Of a stretch of 64,000 bases of DNA, positions 1-8,895 are shown piece by piece. The translations under genes and the position numbers were made by a program. Position 1 is the stretch's first letter; the number at the start of each line of letters is the position of its first letter. The notes under the pieces are model-generated. The model made no database searches and was not told where the DNA came from. It saw nothing but the letters and a program-made list of their open reading frames with translations. Source of the stretch: Dehalobacter sp. DCA (GTDB lineage: Bacteria; Bacillota; Desulfitobacteriia; Desulfitobacteriales; Syntrophobotulaceae); assembly GCF_000305775.1 (NCBI RefSeq), contig NC_018866.1, forward strand, positions 310,001-374,000, written 5' to 3'.

Positions 1-58
1 ATGTACGCCTATGATTTTATAACGTTATCGTGAGCTTGTTGCTTAAAGAAAAGTAAGC

Positions 59-820
59 CTATTGTATAAGTACGACTTTACCAGAATCAATAAAGTAAAG
101 CTCAGAAATACCATCGATATAATTGATATCCGCTTTGGCTTTGACACTGTCGGTTTCCGCAGGCTGAGCACCTTGCTGTCCTTTATACGAAGGATCGTAG
201 AAAAGAATTTTAAACTTGCGAAGATTGCTGTTTGAAAGTTGATCCCGCTGTTCTCTAATAATACCGGTTAGAACATTCTCATCAATAGAAGGTGGCTGGA
301 TATATAAGACCTGAGATTTCACTTCAGACTGCGTATACAGGATAGTGTAAGTAAGCTTTGCAGAAGAGTTTACTGTAAAGTCCCCGTTAATCGTAAAATC
401 TGCACGATTTGCATTGGCTATGGCCAAGGATGTCAAGCTGGTACTGGATCTCGGTAATAAGTTTTTTATTAAAAGGGTATCTGTACCTTGATTTTTGTTG
501 TCGCTGTCCCGGTACGTAACATACACTTTTCCGGAGAATATATACTCTGAAGAGTTGGAAACTGATATGTTCACTTTTCTTTGATTTTTAGAATTTAAGT
601 ACTGAAAGTCTGCAGATGCTGAGATATCTTTGAGATTAGCTGATAATATCAGCTGCTGGCTGTTTTGATTGTTGGGCGTTGCTGGCTGAGTCTTTGAAGA
701 TAAGCTGGAACTGCTGGCCTTTGTTGAAGAATCAGTCTGTTGAGTTGTTGTCGGCGTATTTTTAGAACAACCAGATAACAATAGTAGGAAAAGGCAGGTT
801 AAGATTATCGTATTTTTCAT
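59..820 (-). CDS. Predicted lipoprotein of unknown function
   Basis: A 253-aa protein exported and lipid-anchored, judging from a hydrophobic N-terminal signal (about residues 4-16) ending in the lipobox LLSGC, so Cys18 would carry the lipid. Residues about 20-55 are a Ser/Thr/Gln-rich linker, followed by a mixed alpha/beta domain to the C-terminus that I do not recognise. The ATG at 820 is preceded by AGGAGC at good spacing. It lies downstream of the Tad pilus operon and the DUF192 gene on the same strand but behind a possible terminator hairpin (984-1005), so it may be its own unit. A role at the pilus or cell surface is guesswork. Confidence 0.75.
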   Translation of the reverse strand: MKNTIILTCLFLLLLSGCSKNTPTTTQQTDSSTKASSSSLSSKTQPATPNNQNSQQLILSANLKDISASADFQYLNSKNQRKVNISVSNSSEYIFSGKVYVTYRDSDNKNQGTDTLLIKNLLPRSSTSLTSLAIANANRADFTINGDFTVNSSAKLTYTILYTQSEVKSQVLYIQPPSIDENVLTGIIREQRDQLSNSNLRKFKILFYDPSYKGQQGAQPAETDSVKAKADINYIDGISELYFIDSGKVVLIQ

Positions 821-983
821 TGGAGCTCCTTTAGTACAAAGAATGAATTTGTTTGATTAATTCCATTATATAATAAAATTAATTTTGAAGCGAAATAACA
901 AGTGAATAAATTGCAATTGCATATAGTTAGGACAGAGCATTACGCTGCTCTGTTCTTTTGCGGCAAGGCAAGTGAAACTGAAA

Positions 984-1005
984 ATAGCTCTGAAAACAGA
1001 GCTAT
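984..1005 (-). terminator. Hairpin behind the DUF192 gene
   Basis: Perfect 9-bp inverted repeat (ATAGCTCTG / CAGAGCTAT) with a 4-nt loop, 87 bp downstream of the DUF192 stop codon. On the minus strand only TTT follows, so as a terminator it is weak. Confidence 0.45.
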
Positions 1006-1091
1006 AATTAATTACACTTTTGCAGAAACTTATTTCGTTTGATAAAGAGATATTCCTAAAGATAATAAGACAAGAGAGAAATATGAAAGAA

Positions 1092-1442
1092 TTAAAACTG
1101 TATTTCAAGCTTGTCGCCTTCCATGCTTCCAGTGAAATCTGCCCAGTTATGTGGGAACTCTAACACAAAAGCGGCATCCTTGATGCATGGGGAGACCTTT
1201 TTCGGAGAGAGATTATCAATGATTTTGACAATTTTCAGATCCTTGCTGACAAACCAGACAGAGAGGGGATAGCGCATCCCGATCATGTGGACCTGGTTGC
1301 AGGGATTAATCAACATACCATGAAAATCATCCAATTGCCTGGTTCCCAGCAGACCTCTCAGTCTGGTGAAAAAGGTGTCTGCCAGTAGAACCGTCCCAAG
1401 ATTCTTTTGTATTCTTTGGTTGAAAACAGTTAACTCTTTCAT
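1092..1442 (-). CDS. DUF192 family protein
   Basis: A 116-aa protein matching the DUF192 family over its full length: the early RLRGLLG segment, the central NPCNQVHMIGMRYPLSVWF strand region and the C-terminal VLEFPHNWA segment correspond to the usual family blocks. The function of DUF192 is not established; members are small beta-rich proteins, often exported, but this copy has no signal peptide. It follows tadC on the same strand after about 75 bp, and DUF192 genes commonly accompany tad loci, so an accessory role in pilus biogenesis is plausible. The ATG at 1442 has a GAGGAA ribosome site. Confidence 0.85.
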   Translation of the reverse strand: MKELTVFNQRIQKNLGTVLLADTFFTRLRGLLGTRQLDDFHGMLINPCNQVHMIGMRYPLSVWFVSKDLKIVKIIDNLSPKKVSPCIKDAAFVLEFPHNWADFTGSMEGDKLEIQF

Positions 1443-1518
1443 GAGACTGATTTCCTCGTTCTTCTTAGAGAGAATCTCAGATTATTCTTTGAATAGTCTT
1501 CATACCACAGACAAAAAA

Positions 1519-2460
1519 TTATTTACCTAAAATATCCATGATATTGATGATTGCCGGACCAAGTATGACAATGAAAAGGCTTGGAAAAACAAAGAAAACA
1601 AGCGGGATCATCATCTTAACGGGGGCTTTTTGCGCGGCTTCCTGCACGCGCTGTTTTCTTCTCAGACGGATTTGCGCGGACTGATTCCTGAGGACATTTC
1701 CCATAGAGATACCGAGCTGGTCAGCTTGAACCAAAGAGGCAATGACATTGCTTAAATCTTCTACGTCATTTTTTTTGGCCATGTCTCTCAAAGCCTCCCG
1801 GCGCGGTTTGCCAATTTTGATTTCCTGGAGAACCAAGTTAAACTCTTCAGCAAGAATGCCTTTTTGTTTTTCTACGACTTTCATCATGGCTGCATCAAAG
1901 CCAAGTCCGGCTTCAACACTGACCATAACGAGATCGAGGATGTCAGGAAGCGTACGAAGAATCTCACCCTTACGTTGTTTGATTTTTGATTTAAGCCAGA
2001 AACTGGGAGAAATATTTCCAATAACGAAACAAAATAATGGAAATTCAATTTTTGTTAGGATTGGAAAGCTTAAAATAAAGCTTAAAGCAGCAGCTGCTAT
2101 TGCAAAGCATAGGCCAAGGATGAACCTAAGCGCTTTCCATTCAGCTGATGACCAGCCCTTTAATCCGGCAGCAATTAATTCCGTGTCTTTCGGGTCTGTT
2201 TCTTTGCTGTTTTTTGAGAAGGCGATGATCAATCTGCGAAAAAAACTGTTCTCAGATTTTTCTTGCTTGTTTTTATCTTGCTTGCTTTTGTCTTTTTTGG
2301 ATTTTTCTTTTTGATTTTCTTCATTTTTTGTTGGCACTGAAGATCTTCCAAGGGAACGCATAATCCTGCTCTGGGAAAGAGAAGGCTGTTTCATGGACAG
2401 AATCGCCAGAACTAAGAAGAAAATAAGGCAAAAACCGCTGAAAACCAAGATTGACTCCAT
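1519..2460 (-). CDS. tadC: Tad pilus inner-membrane platform protein TadC
   Basis: A 313-aa type II secretion F-domain protein. There is one N-terminal membrane segment, a charged Lys/Glu/Asp-rich cytoplasmic stretch (about residues 45-75), two membrane segments near 110-150, the cytoplasmic T2SSF helix bundle (about 165-290, with DILDLVMVSVEAGLGFDAA) and a C-terminal membrane helix. TadC and TadB form the membrane platform on which the TadA ATPase drives Flp pilin assembly. It lies 11 bp behind tadB, consistent with co-transcription. The ATG at 2460 is preceded by GGGGAG. Confidence 0.93.
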   Translation of the reverse strand: MESILVFSGFCLIFFLVLAILSMKQPSLSQSRIMRSLGRSSVPTKNEENQKEKSKKDKSKQDKNKQEKSENSFFRRLIIAFSKNSKETDPKDTELIAAGLKGWSSAEWKALRFILGLCFAIAAAALSFILSFPILTKIEFPLFCFVIGNISPSFWLKSKIKQRKGEILRTLPDILDLVMVSVEAGLGFDAAMMKVVEKQKGILAEEFNLVLQEIKIGKPRREALRDMAKKNDVEDLSNVIASLVQADQLGISMGNVLRNQSAQIRLRRKQRVQEAAQKAPVKMMIPLVFFVFPSLFIVILGPAIINIMDILGK

Positions 2461-2471
2461 GACAATCTCCC

Positions 2472-3419
2472 CTAGAATTTAATATTAACAATCTTTCTGA
2501 TGGCGATAAAACCGATGATTTCCAGAACAGCTCCACAACATAATAACACAATTCCGAGTGGATCCTGGAACAGCGGCATCATAAATGAAGGCTGCATCAT
2601 CGTGATAACCAGGCCAATTAAGATAGGCAAAGCACCAATAATATATCCGGATAATCTACCTTGAGCAGTAAGTGTTTTGATCTCGCCTTGAATCTGTAAA
2701 CGTTCCTGAATTGTATCGTGAATATTAATTAAAATTTCGGCTAGATTACCACCAATTTGCCGTTGAATCAGGATGGCAGTTACCATTAATTCCAGGTCTT
2801 TGCTTTCAACCCGCTGCGAGAGATTTAGCAAAGCATTTTCGGTAGACTCCCCATAGGCCATCTCTTTCAGGGTAATTTTGATTTCGGAGGAGAGTGGATC
2901 TGGCATTTCCTGGGCAGCCATTTCCATGGCCTGAAATAAACTAAAACCGGCTTTTAAGGAATTGGCAAGGGTCAGAAGTATATCCGGCAGCTGGTTATTG
3001 AATTTCTTGATTTTTTTATTTTTAGCACTGCTGATATACAGCCTGGGAAAGATCAAACTTAACAGTGGCAGAATAATAAAAACAGCACTCAAAGGCAGAA
3101 GAATTAAGGCGATAAGGAAAGCAAGAATGAACAAGAAGATTTGCATCACGATGAATTCTCTGCCAGTTAACCCAATGTCACCGCTGTAAAGATCTTTATC
3201 AAGTTGTTTGCCCCATTTTCGAGGTGTATATTTGGACAGGGAAGTCAGATACTCTTTCCAGGAAGCAGCCTTCTTGGCTTTAACCGGGGTATCTTCTTTT
3301 TCTGCAACTAGTCGCTTAACTTTATCTTCGACGCTTTCATTTTTTGGTTTCAGGGCCATGATTAGGGAGTATATCAGGATAAATCCCATAATCGAGGCCA
3401 CAATGATGATCTTTGTCAT
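2472..3419 (-). CDS. tadB: Tad pilus inner-membrane platform protein TadB
   Basis: A 315-aa type II secretion F-domain protein with an N-terminal membrane helix, paired central helices (about residues 90-135), the F domain (about 145-270, with QLPDILLTLANSLKAGFSL) and C-terminal helices. It is the partner of TadC in the pilus platform. The longest frame starts 21 bp earlier, but the ATG at 3419 follows GGAGG by 7 nt and opens directly into the membrane segment, so I take it as the start. It sits between tadA and tadC in the operon. Confidence 0.93.
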   Translation of the reverse strand: MTKIIIVASIMGFILIYSLIMALKPKNESVEDKVKRLVAEKEDTPVKAKKAASWKEYLTSLSKYTPRKWGKQLDKDLYSGDIGLTGREFIVMQIFLFILAFLIALILLPLSAVFIILPLLSLIFPRLYISSAKNKKIKKFNNQLPDILLTLANSLKAGFSLFQAMEMAAQEMPDPLSSEIKITLKEMAYGESTENALLNLSQRVESKDLELMVTAILIQRQIGGNLAEILINIHDTIQERLQIQGEIKTLTAQGRLSGYIIGALPILIGLVITMMQPSFMMPLFQDPLGIVLLCCGAVLEIIGFIAIRKIVNIKF

Positions 3420-3450
3420 AAAAATACCTCCAACGGCCACGGATGACTAA

Positions 3451-4821
3451 TCAACTAACAAAAATATTGTCCGGCAGGATTTGGCCTGTGGCAGCCAGCG
3501 TATCCATAAAGCGGGGGCGGACACCAGTAGCCTTAAAGCCACCGAGGACATGGACATTGGAATCAACACCCTTTTGTTCAAATTTGTAGATATCCTGGGT
3601 GACGATGGTGTCTCCTTCCATACCAAGAACCTCCGTTATATGGGTAATCTTGCGGGTACCGTCCCTGAGACGGCTTTGCTGAACAATTAAATTGATTGCA
3701 CTCGAGATCTGCTCACGAATAGCCCGGATTGGAAGATCCATGCCGGCCATCAGGACCATTGTTTCAAGACGGGAGAGCATGTCCCTCGGGGTGTTAGCAT
3801 GACCTGTGGTCAGGGAACCATCGTGTCCAGTATTCATCGCCTGCAACATATCCAAGGCTTCTCCGCCGCGGACTTCACCGACGATGATCCGGTCAGGCCT
3901 CATACGCAGCGTGTTTCTAACCAAGTCACGAATGGTGATAGCACCTTTTCCTTCTATGTTTGGCGGCCGGGTTTCAAGCGTTACCAAGTGGCTTTGATCA
4001 AGCTGCAGTTCAGCAGCATCTTCGATGGTAATAATCCTTTCATGATCTGGAATAAAGGAAGATAGAACGTTTAATGTCGTGGTTTTACCGGAGCCGGTAC
4101 CACCAGAGACGACAATATTCAGTCTGGCTTTAACACAGGCTTCGAGGACAAGCGCCATATCACGGGTTAGCGTGCCAAAATTAATCAGGTCTTCGACACG
4201 GTAGGGGTCACGTGAAAATTTCCGAATCGTAATGGTAGGACCTTTAAGAGCCAAAGGCGGGATAATTGCATTTACCCTGGAACCGTCTGGCAGACGGGCG
4301 TCTACCATTGGCTGACTTTCGTCAATTCTGCGACCGATCGGCGCGACAATTTTTTCAATGATATGCTGGACGTGTTGGTCATCATTAAAGGTTACATTGG
4401 ATAATTCAACAATACCGTGACGCTCGACATAGACCTGGCTAGGTCCGTTGACCATAATTTCCGAAATACTGTCATCGTTTAGCAGTGGGGAAATGGGACC
4501 AAAACCGAGGATTTCATCAACCACTTCCTGGACGATTCTTTGTCTCTCATTACGGGGCAGAAGGGCACCGTTGGTTTCAACATACTGGTCTATGACCTTT
4601 TGAACGATCGGCTCGACTTCTTGAGGATCAACATCATTGAGTTGGATATTTTTGATGGTTTCCTTATGGATAATACTTTTGAGTTCCCTCCAGGGATCAA
4701 CGGGCTGAGTGGAAGGAGAAGGGGTAAAGGCTTGTCTGATTTCAATCAGGCTCTGTTTCTCTGATCCGGTTCTTTCGCGTTCTTTTCCTCTTTCCTGTTC
4801 TAAACGGCTAAGCAGCGACAT
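3451..4821 (-). CDS. tadA: Tad pilus assembly ATPase TadA/CpaF
   Basis: A 456-aa secretion ATPase of the CpaF/TadA family that powers Flp pilus extension as a cytoplasmic hexamer. Visible features are the N-terminal helical domain ending in [14 protein letters not shown], the [16 protein letters not shown] segment, Walker [13 protein letters not shown], the acidic [27 protein letters not shown] region (read in parts) and the [15 protein letters not shown] histidine box. I chose the ATG at 4821 because GGAGG lies 8 nt upstream, inside the end of cpaE; the longer frame begins with a TTG without a good site. Tight spacing suggests coupled translation with cpaE. Confidence 0.95.
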   Translation of the reverse strand: MSLLSRLEQERGKERERTGSEKQSLIEIRQAFTPSPSTQPVDPWRELKSIIHKETIKNIQLNDVDPQEVEPIVQKVIDQYVETNGALLPRNERQRIVQEVVDEILGFGPISPLLNDDSISEIMVNGPSQVYVERHGIVELSNVTFNDDQHVQHIIEKIVAPIGRRIDESQPMVDARLPDGSRVNAIIPPLALKGPTITIRKFSRDPYRVEDLINFGTLTRDMALVLEACVKARLNIVVSGGTGSGKTTTLNVLSSFIPDHERIITIEDAAELQLDQSHLVTLETRPPNIEGKGAITIRDLVRNTLRMRPDRIIVGEVRGGEALDMLQAMNTGHDGSLTTGHANTPRDMLSRLETMVLMAGMDLPIRAIREQISSAINLIVQQSRLRDGTRKITHITEVLGMEGDTIVTQDIYKFEQKGVDSNVHVLGGFKATGVRPRFMDTLAATGQILPDNIFVS

Positions 4822-4825
4822 GCGT

Positions 4826-6046
4826 TCAACCTCCAAATCTTAAAAAGGAAAGACGGCTAGTTTCTTTGCTGTCCTGTCCTTTTTTAGTTATTTCCGAATT
4901 AACACCTAGCGTACTTACCATTTTTTTAATTTCCAGAGCGGGAGCCGAACGGGCTAAAGCCTCAACAAACGGTACACCTTTATTAAGCACCGATGTGAGC
5001 TGTTCTTCATAAGGAATAAGATAGGTTACATTCAGGCCGAGGCTGCTTTCAATATCCTTCATGCTGATGCCGATTTTCTTTTCAAATTTATTTAGAATCA
5101 ACTTGATTTTTGGGGAATAATCAAGCGTGTGCATGATTTCCAGCGCCAGCTTGGTATTTTTGATTGATGGAATATCCATGCCGGCCACAACCCAGATCTC
5201 GTTTGCGGCCTCTAAGCCGGCAAGGCTGATATCATCAAAACGGCTGGTATTGTCAAGAATAACAAAATCATAATGGATTTTTACCTCCTCCAGGATTTGC
5301 CCAATATGTTCCATGGTTACTTTTTCTGCATATTCGGGGCGATTCGTAGCCGCCAGGATCTCCAGTCCGGAAGAATGGCTCAGGGTATGAAGCCGGATAT
5401 CTTCTTCTTTGATCGAACCGGCCTGAACCAGATCGGTAATTGTCCTTTTCGGAACAAGATTTAAGAAGGAGGCGATGTCTCCAAATTGCAGGCTCAAGTC
5501 CAATAAAAGGACTTTGGATGACTTCGCCAATTCAACACCGAGGTTCACAGCGGTCGTCGTTTTGCCTACCCCTCCCTTGGCGCTGAAAATACTGATTACT
5601 TTTGCTGCAGTGTCGGATGTTTTCACAGCGGAATCGGGGGACAGAGGGGAATTGATCATTTCTCTTTTGCGGCTTTCCTTGTGATATACATTCAGGATCG
5701 TACTGGTAAGTTCTTTGCCGGTAAACGGTTTGACGATATAAGATTTGGCTCCGGCCATCATGGCTTTGGTCATATGGTCGGGGTCGTTTTCAACGGACAT
5801 CATAATAATGGAGGTATTTGGAACGCGGAAAGAAAGTAGTTCTGTTGTTTTTATCCCGTCAATGTCGGGCATGCTGATATCCATTAAAATAATTTCCGGT
5901 TTCAACAATTCTGCCAGACGGATTGCTTCTGAACCACAGCCCGCTTCGCCAATGACTTCAAAGCCGGAATCAAGAGCAAGGATTCGGCGAATGTTTTCTC
6001 GGGTATTTCTGATATCATCAACAATTAGAATCCGTATACCTTGCAT
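4826..6046 (-). CDS. cpaE: CpaE-like receiver-ParA pilus localisation protein
   Basis: A 406-aa fusion of a response-regulator receiver (residues about 3-120) and a MinD/ParA-type ATPase (about 145-385). The receiver keeps what phosphorylation needs: Asp10/Asp11, the phospho-acceptor Asp56 in ILMDISMPD, Ser84 and Lys106 in VKPF. The ATPase has the deviant Walker A KGGVGKTTT and the VILDNT switch strand. CpaE/TadZ proteins position Tad machines at the cell pole. Many CpaE receivers are degenerate, so an apparently intact one is unusual. It lies between cpaB and tadA in the operon. Confidence 0.92.
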   Translation of the reverse strand: MQGIRILIVDDIRNTRENIRRILALDSGFEVIGEAGCGSEAIRLAELLKPEIILMDISMPDIDGIKTTELLSFRVPNTSIIMMSVENDPDHMTKAMMAGAKSYIVKPFTGKELTSTILNVYHKESRKREMINSPLSPDSAVKTSDTAAKVISIFSAKGGVGKTTTAVNLGVELAKSSKVLLLDLSLQFGDIASFLNLVPKRTITDLVQAGSIKEEDIRLHTLSHSSGLEILAATNRPEYAEKVTMEHIGQILEEVKIHYDFVILDNTSRFDDISLAGLEAANEIWVVAGMDIPSIKNTKLALEIMHTLDYSPKIKLILNKFEKKIGISMKDIESSLGLNVTYLIPYEEQLTSVLNKGVPFVEALARSAPALEIKKMVSTLGVNSEITKKGQDSKETSRLSFLRFGG

Positions 6047-6062
6047 GCGCTATACCTCCTTT

Positions 6063-6809
6063 TTATTTATAATGACCGAAGTAATCGGCGTTTGTATAGA
6101 CATTGGGATCGATGGGTGCTTCGGTGTAAGTTTCTTTATTGGCGGGGTTTCTCAGCAGTAAGCGGATGGAACCTTTTTCACTGCCCAGTGTTACGGCCAT
6201 AGACTGGGAGACGCTCATAGCAAGGACATAAGAGCCGGGATTTTCGGCAGTTTCTCCTTCTTTGAGAATGGTGTCACCCGTGTTTAAGACCAAAACATCC
6301 TGGGCAGCTAAAGAAGTAATTGTTCTTTGATTTCCCTGGCTGTCCTTAATATCCATGGTAATCAGGACATCCACATGATCACCGGGCTTTACCTTATAGC
6401 TGACACTGCCAACCAGATCGACAGGAATAGCAACGGCTCTTTTACCTGAAGGAACAGTCAGTGAAAAGCTGTCGGCTGAGGCACCTGAACTGCTGCCGGT
6501 TTGGTACGGATCTCCAAGCATCGGACTCAGCAGTACATCACCCTGACTGACATCAACCAGGAGCACCCGGCCAGTTAATTCTTTCACGGTAGAGGCGCCT
6601 CCCTGAGGATAGCTTGAAAGCGGAATTTGTTTGATTTGGAGTTGATCAGCCTTTAGGATACTTCGGGAGGAAATATCCGCTGCTGCAACAACCAGTGGTT
6701 TCAATTCTTGACTTGATGCTCCCGAACCATAGTTCAGGTAGAAAAAGACAGCCAAGCTAAAAATCAGTCCTGAGATAATCGCCATAAAAACATAGAATTT
6801 TCTTTTCAC
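6063..6809 (-). CDS. cpaB: Flp pilus assembly protein CpaB
   Basis: A 248-aa protein with one N-terminal membrane helix (about residues 7-27) and an SAF domain (about 38-110, beginning PLVVAAADISSRSILKADQL), then the RcpC/CpaB domain (about 120-225). CpaB/RcpC is a periplasmic or extracytoplasmic assembly factor of Tad pili; without an outer membrane it would act on the outer face of the cell membrane. The start is a GTG at 6809 with GAGGGAT upstream. It is 10 bp behind tadG. Confidence 0.92.
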   Translation of the reverse strand: MKRKFYVFMAIISGLIFSLAVFFYLNYGSGASSQELKPLVVAAADISSRSILKADQLQIKQIPLSSYPQGGASTVKELTGRVLLVDVSQGDVLLSPMLGDPYQTGSSSGASADSFSLTVPSGKRAVAIPVDLVGSVSYKVKPGDHVDVLITMDIKDSQGNQRTITSLAAQDVLVLNTGDTILKEGETAENPGSYVLAMSVSQSMAVTLGSEKGSIRLLLRNPANKETYTEAPIDPNVYTNADYFGHYK

Positions 6810-6819
6810 CAGTTATCCC

Positions 6820-7764
6820 TCAATTCATTAGCAGTTTTATAGAATATAAGCCGTAATCCTGTACGGGGTTATTTCCGTCATCAATAATTGAACTTGTTTC
6901 TTTGCCGAGCGTGGAACAGGTCTTTAAAAAACGCCCGGTGATAAAACAGTCATTGCCATTGTGAGTTACATTTTCAATGAAAAAAGCGGCAAATCCTAAA
7001 ATTTTAACTTCCTGGATGGATTCACCTGATCGAGTGAGGACTTGTACGATTGGAATAAAGACAATCTCGGGAGCATTACTGTCATGATCAGTAAAAGTAT
7101 TCCCAGGGACACGAGTATCGGAAGCAAGCCGGGTATCAAGACCTTTTCGTGTCGGACCGCTCATATTACCGGTTTCTATCTGCAGGGTCTGACCCACAGA
7201 TAGCGGGGTATTATTTCCGTAGGAGAGTGCATCCTCATACGTACTTGCACCGGATCCATCTAGTCTAACAGGTCCGTACCAGCCGGTTTGACCTTCCGGT
7301 GGCGCATTCTTCAACGTATATTCCTGGCCATAGACAAAGTCCTGTATCGTAACACTTAAAGGAGCGGCTCCGGCGATACTGCGGACAGGGTAAACACCTG
7401 CCTTGGAACGTGCACCGACTTTTCCTTTGGTAATGCCAAGTACTTTGGCCAAAAACATAGAATGTTCTTCAGAAGCAGATACCTCAATTTCCCGGTTATG
7501 ATTGGATATCGAAATTGAGGGGAGGGAGACATTATTATTGGCCGCATATTCTGCAGCGGTTAGATAAGCGTCCTGCGGACTGTCCGGTAATTCTTGAGCA
7601 CCTGCTAACGCTGCTGCATCTACCGCATTCTGTAACTTTGCTTTTTCCACGTAGAGAACGGCCATATCTGTACATAGGGCACCAAAGCCCAGAAGAACGA
7701 CTAAAAGTACTGCCGTAAGAATGGCAATACTGCCTTTTTCATTTTTGAGTGGATGATTCTTCAT
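6820..7764 (-). CDS. tadG: TadG-like pilus assembly protein
   Basis: A 314-aa protein. The N-terminus KNEKGSIAILTAVLLVVLL is the TadG (Flp pilus assembly) motif, a short polar start and one membrane helix, followed by the typical VEKAKLQNAVDAAALAGAQE helix. The remainder is extracytoplasmic with no von Willebrand A domain evident, unlike long proteobacterial TadG. The ATG at 7764 is preceded by AGGAGT (overlapping the tadE stop); the longer frame from 7806 overlaps tadE and has no ribosome site. Likely a minor pseudopilin or anchoring component. Confidence 0.87.
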   Translation of the reverse strand: MKNHPLKNEKGSIAILTAVLLVVLLGFGALCTDMAVLYVEKAKLQNAVDAAALAGAQELPDSPQDAYLTAAEYAANNNVSLPSISISNHNREIEVSASEEHSMFLAKVLGITKGKVGARSKAGVYPVRSIAGAAPLSVTIQDFVYGQEYTLKNAPPEGQTGWYGPVRLDGSGASTYEDALSYGNNTPLSVGQTLQIETGNMSGPTRKGLDTRLASDTRVPGNTFTDHDSNAPEIVFIPIVQVLTRSGESIQEVKILGFAAFFIENVTHNGNDCFITGRFLKTCSTLGKETSSIIDDGNNPVQDYGLYSIKLLMN

Positions 7765-7777
7765 AGCAAAGTCACTC

Positions 7778-8173
7778 CTATTCAATGCGCATGGACAGGC
7801 TCGCATGGATCACAACCGGATTCGGAACAATATGATTTAATACCGGAGTCGTAAGAGACACAGGATAAGAGGCTGATACCGTAACATTTGAGCCGGAGTG
7901 TCTGCTAGACTCAATTGGAGTGATCTGAATGGTCAGCAGGTTGCGGTCTAATAAGGGGGCGGAATCAGCTACTGAAGCCTTAATTGTACTGTCCAGTCCG
8001 CTCAGGCTGGCTGTCCGCGCACCGCTTCGGACGGCGTTATTGAGGGTCACATAGGAATAGCCGAGCCGCCCGAACTCAACTACGCCAAAGACTAGAAGCA
8101 GAAAGATGGGCAGGACCAGAGCAAATTCGACAAGAGACTGGCCATTGGAGGATTTTATTAATTTTTTTAGCAT
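7778..8173 (-). CDS. tadE: TadE-like pseudopilin
   Basis: A 131-aa protein with the class IV-b prepilin-like leader: basic start, then NGQSLVEFALVLPIFLLL, where Gly is the expected cleavage residue and Glu the +5 residue. A single membrane helix is followed by the GRLGYSYVTLNNAVRSGAR segment typical of TadE. It would be processed by a TadV/CpaA-type peptidase, which is not in this window. The start ATG at 8173 has GGGAGGG upstream. It overlaps the tadG ribosome site, indicating co-transcription. Confidence 0.9.
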   Translation of the reverse strand: MLKKLIKSSNGQSLVEFALVLPIFLLLVFGVVEFGRLGYSYVTLNNAVRSGARTASLSGLDSTIKASVADSAPLLDRNLLTIQITPIESSRHSGSNVTVSASYPVSLTTPVLNHIVPNPVVIHASLSMRIE

Positions 8174-8309
8174 TTTCTATACCCTCCCAATGCAGATTAT
8201 AATAAACGTTCGCCCCATCAACTCAAATATCACTGAGCAGATATGGGATAATTAACAATTCAAAGACTGTTTTGAATACCTGATAAGAGAGGTAACTTTT
8301 CTTAGTTTA

Positions 8310-8345
8310 AGAAAGCCCTACTGTTCTCTGACAGTAGAGCTTTCT
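8310..8345 (-). terminator. Attenuating hairpin between flp and tadE
   Basis: A 15-bp inverted repeat with one mismatch (AGAAAGCCCTACTGT / ACAGTAGAGCTTTCT, loop 6 nt). On the minus strand the stem ends in TTTCTT. It sits just behind the major pilin gene and before tadE, a place where a partial terminator would let pilin outnumber the assembly proteins. Confidence 0.7.
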
Positions 8346-8362
8346 CTGAGAACCCACAAAGA

Positions 8363-8548
8363 TCATGCTGGTGGCTTGAGAGCAGCGCCAATTGACTCCA
8401 TAATACCATTCAAGTTTGTGCCGATAACTCCGACTGCAGCAATGACTACGATTGCAATTAAAGCGATTATAAGACCGTACTCTGTAAGTGCTTGACCCTT
8501 TTCATCTTTTTGGAATCTTTGAAGGAACTGAACGAGGTATAACATCAT
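8363..8548 (-). CDS. flp: Flp family major pilin
   Basis: A 61-aa Flp/Fap pilin. The leader ends KDEKG, and the mature protein would begin QALTEYGLIIALIAIVVIAA with the invariant Glu+5/Tyr+6 pair of Flp pilins and one hydrophobic helix; the C-terminus is short (GAALKPPA). Flp is the structural subunit of the Tad pilus used for adherence. The longer 95-residue frame is rejected because the ATG at 8548 follows GGGAGAG at good spacing and yields the canonical size. It is first in the operon. Confidence 0.95.
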   Translation of the reverse strand: MMLYLVQFLQRFQKDEKGQALTEYGLIIALIAIVVIAAVGVIGTNLNGIMESIGAALKPPA

Positions 8549-8895
8549 GATAATCTCTCCCTTTAATAATATATTTTTGTTTTTTAGTGTTCTGGTTTGT
8601 ATTACAAATTTACAACAGTTTGACAATTGAAACAATTCACCGTAAGTCACGATGTGATAGGACTAAAGACTTATTAATATCCTGTGCTTTTTAAGAATCT
8701 TATCAAATAAGGGTTGATTGTCCTGAGAATTTCTTGTTTTTAGGTGATAAATGTTTTACATTATATATACCATCATATAACCGTCATATAAAGGTAAGAA
8801 TTATTATCGAGGACTCAACAAGGAATCATTCAAAGGCCTTAAATGTTGAATAATTAAAGGAATTAGCTTAGAATTGTGGAAATATTACTGTTGTA
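8549..8895. promoter_or_regulatory. Divergent intergenic region flp / ftsK
   Basis: A 347-bp AT-rich stretch with no convincing gene. It must carry the promoters of the leftward pilus operon and the rightward ftsK. On the minus strand a TTGTCA element with TAATAC 16 nt on is a weak candidate for the pilin promoter; I cannot pick a clear ftsK promoter. Confidence 0.4.

Noticed and set aside
866-1108. 80-codon minus-strand frame between the lipoprotein and DUF192 genes
   Set aside because: It runs through the hairpin at 984-1005, overlaps the DUF192 gene end and has an unprotein-like composition.
1742-2314. 190-codon plus-strand frame inside tadC
   Set aside because: Antisense shadow of a clearly conserved gene; the composition is not protein-like.
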